DNA of 42,908 nucleotides, from NCBI GenBank assembly GCA_007692665.1, contig REBP01000116.1:1-42908 (forward strand). The letters run 5' to 3'. The notes under the pieces were generated by a model. That model was not told the origin of the DNA. It saw only the letters and a program-made list of their open reading frames with translations, and searched no databases. This DNA is from Gemmatimonadales bacterium. GTDB taxonomy: Bacteria > Gemmatimonadota > Gemmatimonadetes > Longimicrobiales > Gaopeijiaceae. Of the stretch, positions 22,474 to 31,323 are shown one piece after another (within the stretch, counting starts at the first letter, position 1; every line of letters starts with the position of its first letter). Position numbers and translations under genes: made by a program.

Positions 22474-25445
22474 CCGGCCGCCTTCGCATCCCGGGGCGCG
22501 CCTCCGCCCGTGCCGCCGCCACCCTCGCCTTCGCCGGAGCGATCCTGGCTGCCGGCGCCGCCGACGCATCGGCCCAGCTCCGACTGCAGTCGCCCGCCGA
22601 TGCCATCACCTATCCGCGCGGCGACGTCTTCATCCAGGGGATCGACCGGGTCTACACCGCCGACGGGCAGGTCCTCGAGAACACCTCGATCCTGATCCAG
22701 GGCGGGATCATCCGTGCCCTGGGCCCCGACCTGGAGGCCCCCGCCGGCGTCCGGGTCGTGAACGGGGTGGGGCGTACCGCCATCCCGGGGATCGTGGACG
22801 AACATTCCCACACCGCCATGATCGGGACCAACGAGGGTTCGGCGCCCATCGTCCCCGAGGTCACCGTGCTGGACGCGCTCAACCACCGGGACTACGGGAT
22901 CTTCCGTGCCCTCTCCGGCGGGATCACCACCGCCCGCCTCATGCACGGTTCCTCGAACCCCATCGGGGGGCAGAGCGCCGTCATCAAGATGCGCTGGGGC
23001 ATGGACGAGGCCACCCAGATGCTCGTCCCCGGCGCCCCCCGGGCCGTGAAGTTCGCGCTGGGCGAGAACGTGACGCGAAAGGCGAGCCAGGGCGGCGGGG
23101 GCGGCTTCGGCCAGGCCCAGCAGGTCCGCCGCTTCCCCGCGTCGCGGCAGGGCGTGGAGGCGCTCTACGTGCAGGCCTTCACGGCCGCCGAGGCCTACCG
23201 CCAGGTGTGGCGCGACTACGAGGCGAACCCGTCGGCCTTCCGGGGCCCGCCCCGCCGGGACCTCCGCCTCCAGGCCCTGGTGGACATCATGGAGGACCGG
23301 ATCCTGATCCACGCCCACTCCTACACGAACGACGAGATCCTCATGCTGATGCGGGTGGCGGAGCGGTTCGGCTTCACCATCGACGCCTTCACCCACATTC
23401 TCGAGGGGTACCGGGTGGCGGAGGAGCTGGTGGCCCACGGCGCCGCCGCCTCCACCTTCTCCGACTGGTGGCAGTACAAGCTCGAGGCCTACGACGCCAT
23501 TCCGCACAACGCCTCCCTCATGGCCGAAAAGGGCGTGCTCACCGCCATCAACTCCGACATCTCCTGGCTCCAGACCTACATGAACTGGGAGATCGCGAAG
23601 CCCGTGCAGTACGGGGGCGCATCGCGGGAAGAGGCCCTCCGCATGCTGACGCTGAACCCGGCCATCATGCTGGGCATCGACGCCATGGTGGGCTCGCTCG
23701 AGGTGGGGAAGCACGGTGACGTGGTTCTCCTCACCGGTGACCCGTTCGACTCCTTCTCCCGCGTCGAGAAGACCTTCATCGAGGGTGTGCTCTACTTCGA
23801 TTCGGAGGATGAGGCCGGAACGAGGGGAGAAGTGTTCCACGCCCTCCCGTCGCAGGCCTCGACCCGCTACGTGGCGGGTGCGGGCGACCGCCCCGCGGGC
23901 GCCCCGTCGGGCGCCGCCGGAGCGGGCAACGGCGGGCGTTCCGACGAGTCCGGCAGCACCCCCGAGGGGGCTGCCCCGGTGAACACCCGGGCCGAGCCGG
24001 TGGCGCTGGTCGGCGGCACGATCCACCCCGTCACGGGCGCCCCCATCGAGGACGGCGTCATGCTCCTCGAAGGCGGTCACATCCAGGCCATGGGACCCCG
24101 GGGCTCGGTGACGATCCCTGCCGGTGTCCGGCAGGTCGACCTGACCGGGCGGCATCTCTACCCGGGGATGATCGACCCCGTGACGTACCTGGGCATCTTC
24201 GAGATCGGGTCGATTCCCCAGGCCACCGACCGGTCGGAAACGGGTCGGTTCAACCCCCACGTGCGGGCCCTCGGAGCGTATCAGCCCCACGGGCGGGCGC
24301 CCTTCGTGGCACGGGCCCGCGGCATCACGGCGGTCCTCACGGCCCAGTCGGGCGGGGTCATCGAGGGGATGGGCTCGGTGGTGAACCTCGAGGGCGACAC
24401 CTTCGAGCGGGCCGAGATCCGGGGCGAAGGGGCCCTCATGGTGAACCTTCCCCTTCCCACGAACCCCCCCGGACGCTCCTCCACCTGGGACGTCTTCACC
24501 GACAACCACGGCCACGGCCGGGACATCGTCTGGGCCGGGGAGGTCTTCTTCGGCGGCGGGATCCATACCCACGCCGGGGGCGAGGAGAGCTGGGACCTCT
24601 ACGACGGAAACGCCTCGCACATGGCCGGCGGCGCCCGTGGCACCTCCTTCGCGGACCTGACGGCGCAGCAGTTCCGGGGCCGCGGCGGGGCCGCCCAGGC
24701 CTCCGGGAGCCCCACGCCCAGCCTCGACAACGGCCAGCTCCGGGAGCTCGTCGACTACATGAAGCGCGCCGACCAGTACACCCGGGGACCGCAGACCGTG
24801 GCCCAGCGCCCCGACCAGCCCTTCGAGGCCAACGTCTGGGGCGGGGACCGGGTGGCCCTCGAGGCCATGGCGCCGGTCATGCGGGGCGAGATTCCCATCT
24901 TCTTCCGGGCCGATTCGGACTGGCAGATCCGCCACGTCTTCCTCATCGCCGACGAGTTCCCCGACATCCGCCCCGTCATCGTGGGCGGCGTCCATGCCTT
25001 CCGGGTGGCCGAGGAACTGGCCTCGCGGCAGGTGCCGGTGATCCTGACCCGGACGCGCTCCCCCACGCCGGACCGCGACGATTCCTACGCCGCCTCCTTC
25101 CGGAACGCGACCATCCTCCACGAGGCCGGCGTGGCGATCTCCTTCGCCACCGACGAATCCGCCGACGTCCGGAACCTCCCCGAACACGTGGCGGTGGCGG
25201 TCTCCCACGGGCTCCCGGCCCACGTCGGGCTCGAGGGCGTGACGATCCGGGCAGCGGAGATGCTGGGCCTGGCCGACCGGATGGGGAGCCTGGAGCCCGG
25301 CAAGCGGGCCGACATCCTGGTCACCGACGGCAACCCCCTCCAGGCCCTGACCACCATCGAGACGATGTTCATCGGGGGGATCCAGGTGGATCCGCGGGAC
25401 AACGAGCACGACCGGACCTACGAGAGGTTCCGCCAGCGCCGGTAG
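22470..25445 (+). CDS. Secreted double amidohydrolase (one active-looking, one degenerate domain)
   Basis: The 991-residue product has a signal peptide ending in ASA (about residue 35) and two amidohydrolase units. Unit one (about 45-455) has a full-looking site: IPGIVDEHSHTAM (His111, His113), LIHAHSYTNDEI, FTHILEGY, and NSDIS with the catalytic-type Asp, closing with LEVGKHGDVVLLTGDP. Unit two (about 510-985) repeats the frame (PVALVGGTIHPVTGAPIEDG; YPGMIDPVTYLGI; RPVIVGGVHAFRVAEELASR; LEPGKRADILVTDGNPLQA) but lacks HxH and other metal ligands. Such long tandem proteins are about twice the usual length and are probably imidazolonepropionase/dipeptidase relatives acting in the periplasm. Its start overlaps the preceding gene as ATGA, so the two should be made together. 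Substrate is unknown. Confidence 0.92.
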   Translation: MTGRLRIPGRASARAAATLAFAGAILAAGAADASAQLRLQSPADAITYPRGDVFIQGIDRVYTADGQVLENTSILIQGGIIRALGPDLEAPAGVRVVNGVGRTAIPGIVDEHSHTAMIGTNEGSAPIVPEVTVLDALNHRDYGIFRALSGGITTARLMHGSSNPIGGQSAVIKMRWGMDEATQMLVPGAPRAVKFALGENVTRKASQGGGGGFGQAQQVRRFPASRQGVEALYVQAFTAAEAYRQVWRDYEANPSAFRGPPRRDLRLQALVDIMEDRILIHAHSYTNDEILMLMRVAERFGFTIDAFTHILEGYRVAEELVAHGAAASTFSDWWQYKLEAYDAIPHNASLMAEKGVLTAINSDISWLQTYMNWEIAKPVQYGGASREEALRMLTLNPAIMLGIDAMVGSLEVGKHGDVVLLTGDPFDSFSRVEKTFIEGVLYFDSEDEAGTRGEVFHALPSQASTRYVAGAGDRPAGAPSGAAGAGNGGRSDESGSTPEGAAPVNTRAEPVALVGGTIHPVTGAPIEDGVMLLEGGHIQAMGPRGSVTIPAGVRQVDLTGRHLYPGMIDPVTYLGIFEIGSIPQATDRSETGRFNPHVRALGAYQPHGRAPFVARARGITAVLTAQSGGVIEGMGSVVNLEGDTFERAEIRGEGALMVNLPLPTNPPGRSSTWDVFTDNHGHGRDIVWAGEVFFGGGIHTHAGGEESWDLYDGNASHMAGGARGTSFADLTAQQFRGRGGAAQASGSPTPSLDNGQLRELVDYMKRADQYTRGPQTVAQRPDQPFEANVWGGDRVALEAMAPVMRGEIPIFFRADSDWQIRHVFLIADEFPDIRPVIVGGVHAFRVAEELASRQVPVILTRTRSPTPDRDDSYAASFRNATILHEAGVAISFATDESADVRNLPEHVAVAVSHGLPAHVGLEGVTIRAAEMLGLADRMGSLEPGKRADILVTDGNPLQALTTIETMFIGGIQVDPRDNEHDRTYERFRQRR

Positions 25446-25483
25446 GGCGGGCGCGGGTCGCGGCTGGCCCCCCGCCTCGCCCT
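25444..25483. terminator. Possible bidirectional terminator between convergent genes
   Basis: Arms 25444-25453 and 25473-25483 pair over ten bases with one bulged T, around a 19-base loop, immediately at the stop of the double amidohydrolase gene and before the convergent membrane protein gene. There is no T-tract, so it may pause or protect transcripts more than terminate them. Confidence 0.35.
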
Positions 25484-25489
25484 CGCCCC

Positions 25490-25508
25490 ATCACATCATC
25501 ACATCATC
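25490..25508. repeat. 8-bp direct repeat over the stop of a membrane protein gene
   Basis: ATCACATC occurs at 25490-25497 and 25498-25505, followed by ATC. The second copy contains the minus-strand stop codon (25499-25501) and the repeat encodes the final Met-Met of the membrane protein. Confidence 0.75.
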
Positions 25509-25903
25509 GAGGACCCCAGGAGTCCGCGCCCGATGGCGGCCACCCCGGCCCAGATCAGAAACAGCGCCACCGCGATCCCGATGGCGTGGGGGGCGTACGT
25601 CCGCTGTTCCGGAGGGCGGCGGCGGAGCACCGACACCGGGATCTGGGCCACCACGGCAGCCATGATCATGAGGAAGATGTGCCCGATCAGCGCCGGGTAG
25701 AACCGGCCCGACACGAGGATCGCGAAGCCCAGCAGCACCTGCAGGTGCAGGAGCCCGGCAAAGGACATGGCGGCGATGCGCATGCCGCGGGCGTAGGGTC
25801 GCTTCGTGACCACACCGACCACGGCCCAGACGAGGGCGACCACCCCCGCCACCAGGACGAGGTAGCGGAGGCCGGAGTGGGCGTGGAGGAGTCCGGTAAG
25901 CAT
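25499..25903 (-). CDS. Small four-helix membrane protein of unknown function
   Basis: The 134-residue product has four hydrophobic helices. The N-terminus MLTGLLHAHSGLRYLVLVAG is characteristic of a conserved bacterial membrane family sometimes labelled cytochrome b-like. Histidines fall in helices or near their ends (LLHAHSG, GLLHLQVLLG, LIGHIFLMIM), which would allow haem binding, but no cytochrome signature is convincing. ATG at 25903 gives the family-like start; the frame is open to 25978 with a polar extension that I reject. It converges with the double amidohydrolase gene and is about 150 bases from the stop of the upstream exonuclease gene, so it may be a separate transcript. Function is unknown. 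Confidence 0.75.
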   Translation of the reverse strand: MLTGLLHAHSGLRYLVLVAGVVALVWAVVGVVTKRPYARGMRIAAMSFAGLLHLQVLLGFAILVSGRFYPALIGHIFLMIMAAVVAQIPVSVLRRRPPEQRTYAPHAIGIAVALFLIWAGVAAIGRGLLGSSMM

Positions 25904-26050
25904 GAGGTGAGCCTGGGCGGAGTGGGGTCGGTGAAACCGGGGTGACGTGCGTGACGCCAACAATGATAGGCACCCCACCCCACCCGGGGAACCGGCCCCG
26001 GAACCCGGCCATGGAAGCCGGGTGTCGGTGGCCGCGACCGCGACCCTGCC

Positions 26051-26836
26051 TCAGTCGCCCCCCAGCGCGCGGTGCACGACCTCCCTTACCTCCTCGTCCA
26101 GGTCCTCCAGCCCCATCATCCACTGAAGGTAGTCCGGACTCGAGACCGCCACGTCGGCCAGCGGGCGCCCCGCATGCTTGCCCCGGCGCATCCGGAGGGC
26201 CCCGTCCTCGCCGGCCTGAAACCAGCGATCCACCTCGGTCTCGAAGGGCCTGATCTCGTCACAGTATCCGGCCAGCCCCTCGAGGTCGCGCGGGATATGC
26301 TCATAGCGCTGGAGCTGGGCGCCGAGGACGGCGGCGGTGGCCCGGATGTCCGCCAGTGCCGAATGCGCGTCCTCGAGTTCGCGACCCAGGTAGAACCGGG
26401 CCGCCGCCGACAGGTCCCGGGGCTCCTCCCGGTGAAAGATCATCTGGACGTCGACGACGTGCCGGTCCCGCGCACGGAACGGGACGCCGGCTCGCCGAAA
26501 CTCCGCCAGCAGCATGGGGAGATCGAACCTCCGCACGTTGAAGCCCGCCAGGTCGCAGGGCTCGAGGAGGTCGGCGAGGCTCCGGGCGACGGATGCGAAG
26601 GACGGCTCGTCCGCGACGTCGGCGTCGGAGATGCCGTGCACGGCGGTGGCCTCGGGAGCGATGGGGATCCCGGGATTGAAGCGGCGAACCCGTTCCATGA
26701 CGTCGCCTCCCGGCGACAGCCGGATCAGGGCCATCTCCACGATGCGGTCCGTTCCGACCTTGAGCCCGGTGGTCTCGAGGTCGAAGAAGGCGAGGGGTCG
26801 GTCGAGGGGAACCGGGAACGGGACAGGATCGGCCAT
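26051..26836 (-). CDS. DnaQ-like 3'-5' exonuclease with C-terminal DUF3820-like domain
   Basis: The 261-residue product is a DEDDh exonuclease. ExoI is AFFDLETTGL (Asp and Glu), ExoII is AGFNVRRFDLPMLL with its Asp, and ExoIII is DAHSALADIRAT with His and Asp, so the site is complete. A C-terminal segment of about 50 residues (RRGKHAGRPLADVAV, then SPDYLQWMMGLEDLDEEV) matches the small DUF3820-type domain often attached to such nucleases. There is no polymerase or helicase domain, so it may act alone on single-stranded DNA or RNA ends. ATG at 26836 is the best start; a frame start at 26974 adds a proline-rich stretch with no family character. The 284-base divergent gap to the oxidoreductase gene holds promoters of both but no clear motif. 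Confidence 0.93.
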   Translation of the reverse strand: MADPVPFPVPLDRPLAFFDLETTGLKVGTDRIVEMALIRLSPGGDVMERVRRFNPGIPIAPEATAVHGISDADVADEPSFASVARSLADLLEPCDLAGFNVRRFDLPMLLAEFRRAGVPFRARDRHVVDVQMIFHREEPRDLSAAARFYLGRELEDAHSALADIRATAAVLGAQLQRYEHIPRDLEGLAGYCDEIRPFETEVDRWFQAGEDGALRMRRGKHAGRPLADVAVSSPDYLQWMMGLEDLDEEVREVVHRALGGD

Positions 26837-27090
26837 GGAGGGGTCTGGGGTTGGTGGGCAAGGGCGGCTGCGGGGGGGCGGCGGCGGAGTGGCGGCTACC
26901 GAGTGGCGGCTGCCGTCCCACGCAGAAAGAAGGGGAACGACCGCACGTTCAAGGGTAACCTCTCGGCGTGACACGTCGGTTCACAAGGTGGTGCCACTGC
27001 CCGGGCACCGCCATGGTCGAATGCGCCGCCCGGGCTGAATTCCCCGCCGGTTCGCCACCTGCCGCCCGCCCGCGGCCGCCACCCGTTGCC

Positions 27091-27117
27091 CCTGTGCCCC
27101 CTGTGCCCCCTGTGCCC
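27091..27117 (+). repeat. Three 9-bp units immediately before an oxidoreductase start
   Basis: CCTGTGCCC occurs at 27091-27099, 27100-27108 and 27109-27117, three bases before ATG at 27121. The array fills the position where a Shine-Dalgarno site would be, and each unit contains an in-frame GTG, so it also offers alternative starts that would add Val-Pro-Pro repeats. Confidence 0.88.
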
Positions 27118-27120
27118 CCC

Positions 27121-28140
27121 ATGACCCCATCCCTTGATCCCGCTTCCATCCGCGCCATCCGCATCCGGGAACCCGGAGAGCCCGAGGTTCTCGAGCCCGC
27201 CCGGATCGAACTGCCCCCCCTCCTCCCCCACGAAGTTCGCGTCCGTGTTCGCGCCTCCGGGCTGAACCGGGCCGACCTGCTGGAGCGTCGCGGAGGGCAC
27301 GTGCCGCAGCCGGGCACCCCGCCCGGGATTCCGGGGCTCGAGTACGCGGGTGTCGTGGACGCGGTGGGTGCGGCCTGCACCCTCCGCGACGTGGGCGACC
27401 CGGTCATGGGGATCGTGGGTGGGGGAGGCTATGCCGAGGCCCTCCATGTGTCGGAACGCGAGACGATCCGGGTGCCCGAGGGCATGGATCTCGTGGAGGC
27501 TGCCGCCATCCCGGAAGCGTTCCTGACCGCGTGGGATGCCACATTCCGGCAGGCCGGCCTCGCCCCGGGCGAGACGCTGCTGATCCACGCCGTGGGGAGC
27601 GGGGTGGGAACTGCCGCGCTCCAGCTCGCGCGGTGGGCGGGTGCCCGGGTCATCGGCACCTCCCGGACCGCCGACAAGCTGGAGGAGGCCCGGGAACTCG
27701 GACTCGGGTGCGCCGTGCTCACCGGCGACGAGTCCACCGACTGGGCGGCAGAGGTCCGCGCGGGGAGCCCGGATGGGCGCGGCGTCGACGTGGTCCTGGA
27801 TCTCGTGGGGGGCGGCTACGCTTCCCGAACCCTCGAGACGCTGGCGCAGGGTGCCCGCTGGATCGTCGTCGGCATTCCCTCCGGCCGGGAGGCCCGCCTG
27901 GACCTCAGGGGCCTGATGATGCGTCGCGCATCCATCCGGGGCACCATGCTCCGCTCCCGGCCGTCCGAGGAGAAGGCGGAACTGGCCCGCAGCTTCGAGG
28001 ACACGGTCCTGAACGGCTTCGAGGAGGGAGCCCTCCGGCCTGTCATCGACCGGGTTTTCCCCTCCGAGGAGACGGTGGAGGCGCATCGGTACATGGAATC
28101 CAACCGGAACTTCGGAAAGATCCTCCTGGCCTGGAGCTGA
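27121..28140 (+). CDS. NADPH:quinone oxidoreductase, PIG3-like medium-chain dehydrogenase/reductase
   Basis: The 339-residue product is a zinc-independent medium-chain reductase that should reduce quinones or related carbonyls with NADPH. Typical features are VRVRASGLNRADLLERRGGH, GIPGLEYAGVVDAVG, a GGGGYAEALHV segment, AAIPEAFLTAWDATF, the nucleotide-binding loop IHAVGSGVGTAALQLARWAG, and NRNFGKILL at the end. The cysteine ligands of zinc alcohol dehydrogenases are absent. Of the families I know, PIG3-type quinone oxidoreductases fit best. The frame is open upstream to 26968; I use ATG at 27121 because it begins the conserved MTPSLDPASIRAIRI region. No Shine-Dalgarno is visible since repeats occupy the site. 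The gene converges on sucA, 25 bases apart. Confidence 0.94.
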   Translation: MTPSLDPASIRAIRIREPGEPEVLEPARIELPPLLPHEVRVRVRASGLNRADLLERRGGHVPQPGTPPGIPGLEYAGVVDAVGAACTLRDVGDPVMGIVGGGGYAEALHVSERETIRVPEGMDLVEAAAIPEAFLTAWDATFRQAGLAPGETLLIHAVGSGVGTAALQLARWAGARVIGTSRTADKLEEARELGLGCAVLTGDESTDWAAEVRAGSPDGRGVDVVLDLVGGGYASRTLETLAQGARWIVVGIPSGREARLDLRGLMMRRASIRGTMLRSRPSEEKAELARSFEDTVLNGFEEGALRPVIDRVFPSEETVEAHRYMESNRNFGKILLAWS

Positions 28141-28165
28141 TCGTCCCTGCCGCTGAATCCGGCGC

Positions 28166-31090
28166 TCAGCCGGTAATGCCGAGCGCCTCCCTCACGATGC
28201 TCGCCTGCTTGGCTTCGTGGGCCTTGGCACGGCCCTCCGCCGTGGAGGCCCGGTCCGGGCGGGATACCGGGCGAATGGGGATGTCACGGGGGACCACGGC
28301 CCGAAGCCTCGGCCCGATGTAGGTTACCGCACCCATGTTCCGCGGCTCCTCCTGGACCCAGATCACCTCCGAAAGCGACGGATAGCGCGCAATGAGCTGC
28401 TCCAGGGCTCGGGCCGGGAAGGGGTAGAGTTCTTCCACCCGCGCCACCGAAACCGTCGTCAGTTCCTCCCGTCCCTCGGCGGTGAGCAGATCGTAGTACA
28501 CCTTGCCGGAACAGAGGAGGAGGCGGGTGACCTCGTCTTCCCGGCCCTCGGTGACCGGGTCCGGCAGCACGGGGTGGAACCCGCCCGTCGTGAGTTCCTC
28601 CACCGTGGAACTCGCCCGGGGGTGCCGGAGCAGGCTCTTCGGCGTCATGACCACCAGGGGGCGCTTGGGCGACCCGAGGGCCTGGCGCCGAAGGAGATGG
28701 AAATACTGCGCCGGAGTCGTCGGGTAGGCGACCCGGATGTTGTCCTCCGCGCAGAGCTGCAGGAAGCGCTCGAGGCGCGCCGACGAATGCTCCGGTCCCT
28801 GGCCCTCGTATCCATGGGGGAGGAGGAGGGTGAGGTTCGCCAGCTGCCCCCACTTGGTGCGCCCCGACGCGATGAACTGGTCGATGATGGGCTGCGCCAC
28901 GTTCACGAAGTCACCGAACTGGGCCTCCCACAGCACGTAATCCCGCTCGGCCGCAACGGAGTAGCCGTACTCGAACCCCATGACCCCCGACTCCGAAAGC
29001 GGGGAATTGTAGATCTCGAAGCGGGCCTCGCCCATCTCCGACAGCGGGAGCACCCGCTTCCCGGTCTCGTGGTCATGGAGCACCAGGTGTCGCTGCGAGA
29101 AGGTCCCGCGTTCCACATCCTGCCCCGACATGCGCACCGGGATTCCGTCCACGAGGAGCGTCCCGAAGGCGAGGCTTTCCGCGTGGGCCCAGTCCAGCCG
29201 TGTCCCGGCGCCGAAGTCGTCGATCCTGCGCATGAGCTGGCGCTTGAGCTTGGGGTGGATCGAGAAGCCCTCGGGCACCTCCAGCGACTTTTCGTTCACC
29301 TCCACCAGCACGTCCAGGTCCACCGGGGTGTGAGCCTCCACCGGCTCCAGCTCGGGGGGCGGGGGCGGGAAGGGATCATGCTCGACGGATTCCTTCTCCG
29401 CCTGCACCGTTTCCTGGGCGGAGCGGAGGGTGGCGAGCACCTCCGCCTCCATGGCGTCGGCCTCTTCCTGGCTCAGCACGCCCTCGGACACGAGGCGCTT
29501 CGCGAAGAGCGTCCGCACGGTGGGGTGGTTCGAGATCCTCTCGTAGAGCGAGGGCTGCGTGTAGGAGGGCTCATCCCCCTCGTTGTGCCCATGCCTGCGG
29601 TAGCCGACCAGGTCGATGACGAAATCGTCCTGGTAGGTGGCCCGGTACGCCATGGCGAGCCGAACGGCGGCCAGGCAGGCCTCCGGATCGTCTGCGTTCA
29701 CGTGCACGATGGGGATGTCGTACCCCTTCGCCACGTCCGAGGAGTAACGGGTGGAGCGGCCGTCGTGGGGGTCGGTGGTGAAGCCCACCTGGTTGTTCGC
29801 GATGATGTGGATCACGCCGCCCACCGTGTAGCCCCGGAGCCGTGCCAGGTTCAGCGACTCCGCCACGACGCCCTCGGCGGCAAAGGCCGCATCCCCGTGG
29901 ATGAGAAGGGGGACAACGCTCGCCGGGTCCCGATTCGCCCCCGGCCCGGGGCCGTCGAACTGGAAGGCGCGGGTCATGCCCTGGACCACCGGGTTCACGA
30001 ACTCCAGGTGCGACGGGTTGGGGGCCAGCTGCACGTCGATGGCCCGGTCTCCCTCGAAGCGTAGGGTTCCCCGGGCCCCGTGGTGGTACTTCACGTCGCC
30101 GGTACCCGCCATGGCCAGGGCGCCGTCGGTCTGCGGTGCACCCTCGAACTCCCTCAGGAGCGCGGCATAGGGAAGGCCCACGATGTGGCAGAGCACGTTG
30201 AGCCGCCCCCGGTGCGCCATGCCGAGCACGCCCAGGTGCCCGCCCCGGACCGCCGTCTCCTCGAGCGCCCGGTCGAGCATCGGCACCATCATGTCCGTGC
30301 CCTCGATGGAGAAGCGCTTCTGCCCCAGGTACGCCCGGTGCAGGAACGTCTCCATTCCCTCCACCTGCGTGAGCCGCCTGAGCAGGCGAACGCGGACCTC
30401 GGCCTCGAGGGGGCGCGTGTGGTTGCCCGACTCCACCTCGTTCCAGAGCCAGCGCACCCGCTCCGAGTCCTCGAGATGCTCGAACTGGTAGCCGATGGGC
30501 CCGCAGTAGATCTCGCGAAGCCGGGTGAGGGTTTCGGTCAGCGGTTCGTCGCCGCCCTCGTCCAGCACCAGCGACGTGGGGATCTCGGAGAGCTCCTCCA
30601 GCGAGGTCCCGAAGAAGGAGGGATCGAGCTGCGGATGCCCCGGAGGATCGCCCCCCAGCGGGTCCACGGTGGCCAGCTGGTGTCCGTGGTCGCGGAACGC
30701 CTGGATGAGTGCCGCAGCCCGCGCGATGAGAGGGAGGAGCCGGAGCCGCCGATCCTCGAGCCCCGAATCCCCCGTCCCCACGTAGCTGGCCCTGGACCCT
30801 CCTGCATGGGGCGGTTCGGCATCGCGGCCCGGCGCCGAGGCCGGCGCGGCTTCGGTCGAACCCGGAGCCTGCGGGGCTGCAGCCGGCCCCCCGTGCGTCC
30901 CCAAGGCAGGACGGCCGTTGGCCGCGATACCGTCGGGGAGCAGGATCCCCTCCGCCAGGAGGTCGTTCACGCGATTGGAGAAGATCTCTCGCCAGGCTTC
31001 CGGAACGGCCTGCGGGTTCCGGGAGAATTCCTCGAAGAGATCCTGGACGTAGCCGGCGTTGAAGCCGTCGAACAGCTCGGAATTGGCCAT
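28166..31090 (-). CDS. sucA: 2-oxoglutarate dehydrogenase E1 component
   Basis: This thiamine-diphosphate enzyme decarboxylates 2-oxoglutarate and passes the succinyl group to E2, in the TCA cycle. The 974-residue product starts with the E1o N-terminal segment (SELFDGFNAGYVQDLFEEFS, then PEAWREIF), which docks E2 in other bacteria. The core shows GMAHRGRLNVL, HHGARGTLRFEG, the thiamine-diphosphate block HGDAAFAAEGVVAESLNLAR ... IANNQVGFTTDP, and the conserved YRRHGHNEGDEPSYTQP. The C-terminal half includes LLHPH-type HGYEGQGPEHSSARLERFLQ and VVMTPKSLLRHP. There is no fused E2 domain as in actinobacterial Kgd. ATG at 31090 is used; an in-frame ATG at 31153 is possible. An alanine- and proline-rich linker lies at about residues 60-120. 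No sucB is adjacent. Confidence 0.97.
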   Translation of the reverse strand: MANSELFDGFNAGYVQDLFEEFSRNPQAVPEAWREIFSNRVNDLLAEGILLPDGIAANGRPALGTHGGPAAAPQAPGSTEAAPASAPGRDAEPPHAGGSRASYVGTGDSGLEDRRLRLLPLIARAAALIQAFRDHGHQLATVDPLGGDPPGHPQLDPSFFGTSLEELSEIPTSLVLDEGGDEPLTETLTRLREIYCGPIGYQFEHLEDSERVRWLWNEVESGNHTRPLEAEVRVRLLRRLTQVEGMETFLHRAYLGQKRFSIEGTDMMVPMLDRALEETAVRGGHLGVLGMAHRGRLNVLCHIVGLPYAALLREFEGAPQTDGALAMAGTGDVKYHHGARGTLRFEGDRAIDVQLAPNPSHLEFVNPVVQGMTRAFQFDGPGPGANRDPASVVPLLIHGDAAFAAEGVVAESLNLARLRGYTVGGVIHIIANNQVGFTTDPHDGRSTRYSSDVAKGYDIPIVHVNADDPEACLAAVRLAMAYRATYQDDFVIDLVGYRRHGHNEGDEPSYTQPSLYERISNHPTVRTLFAKRLVSEGVLSQEEADAMEAEVLATLRSAQETVQAEKESVEHDPFPPPPPELEPVEAHTPVDLDVLVEVNEKSLEVPEGFSIHPKLKRQLMRRIDDFGAGTRLDWAHAESLAFGTLLVDGIPVRMSGQDVERGTFSQRHLVLHDHETGKRVLPLSEMGEARFEIYNSPLSESGVMGFEYGYSVAAERDYVLWEAQFGDFVNVAQPIIDQFIASGRTKWGQLANLTLLLPHGYEGQGPEHSSARLERFLQLCAEDNIRVAYPTTPAQYFHLLRRQALGSPKRPLVVMTPKSLLRHPRASSTVEELTTGGFHPVLPDPVTEGREDEVTRLLLCSGKVYYDLLTAEGREELTTVSVARVEELYPFPARALEQLIARYPSLSEVIWVQEEPRNMGAVTYIGPRLRAVVPRDIPIRPVSRPDRASTAEGRAKAHEAKQASIVREALGITG

Positions 31091-31323
31091 TGGGCAGTGC
31101 CTGGGGTGCAGCCGCGTCGTGCCGGCGGCGGATGTCCGCCCCGGAGTCCCCATAAGCTAAGGCATTTTCTTCTGGATGCGACCCGTCGCACCGCCTTTCG
31201 GCCGGGGTGCACGTCCCGTGGGGTCTTTCCCGCGGGCCCCCCCGGCCCGACCTTCACCGGGGTACGGCGGGGTCTCGCCCGCCCCCGCACCTCGACCCGC
31301 CCCCACGCCCATGGATCCCCCGA

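Noticed and set aside
22023-25409. A 1128-codon open frame on the minus strand
   Set aside because: It is antisense to the double amidohydrolase, whose signal peptide and repeated domain motifs are clear; the antisense product is His/Asp/Gly-rich with no recognisable domain.
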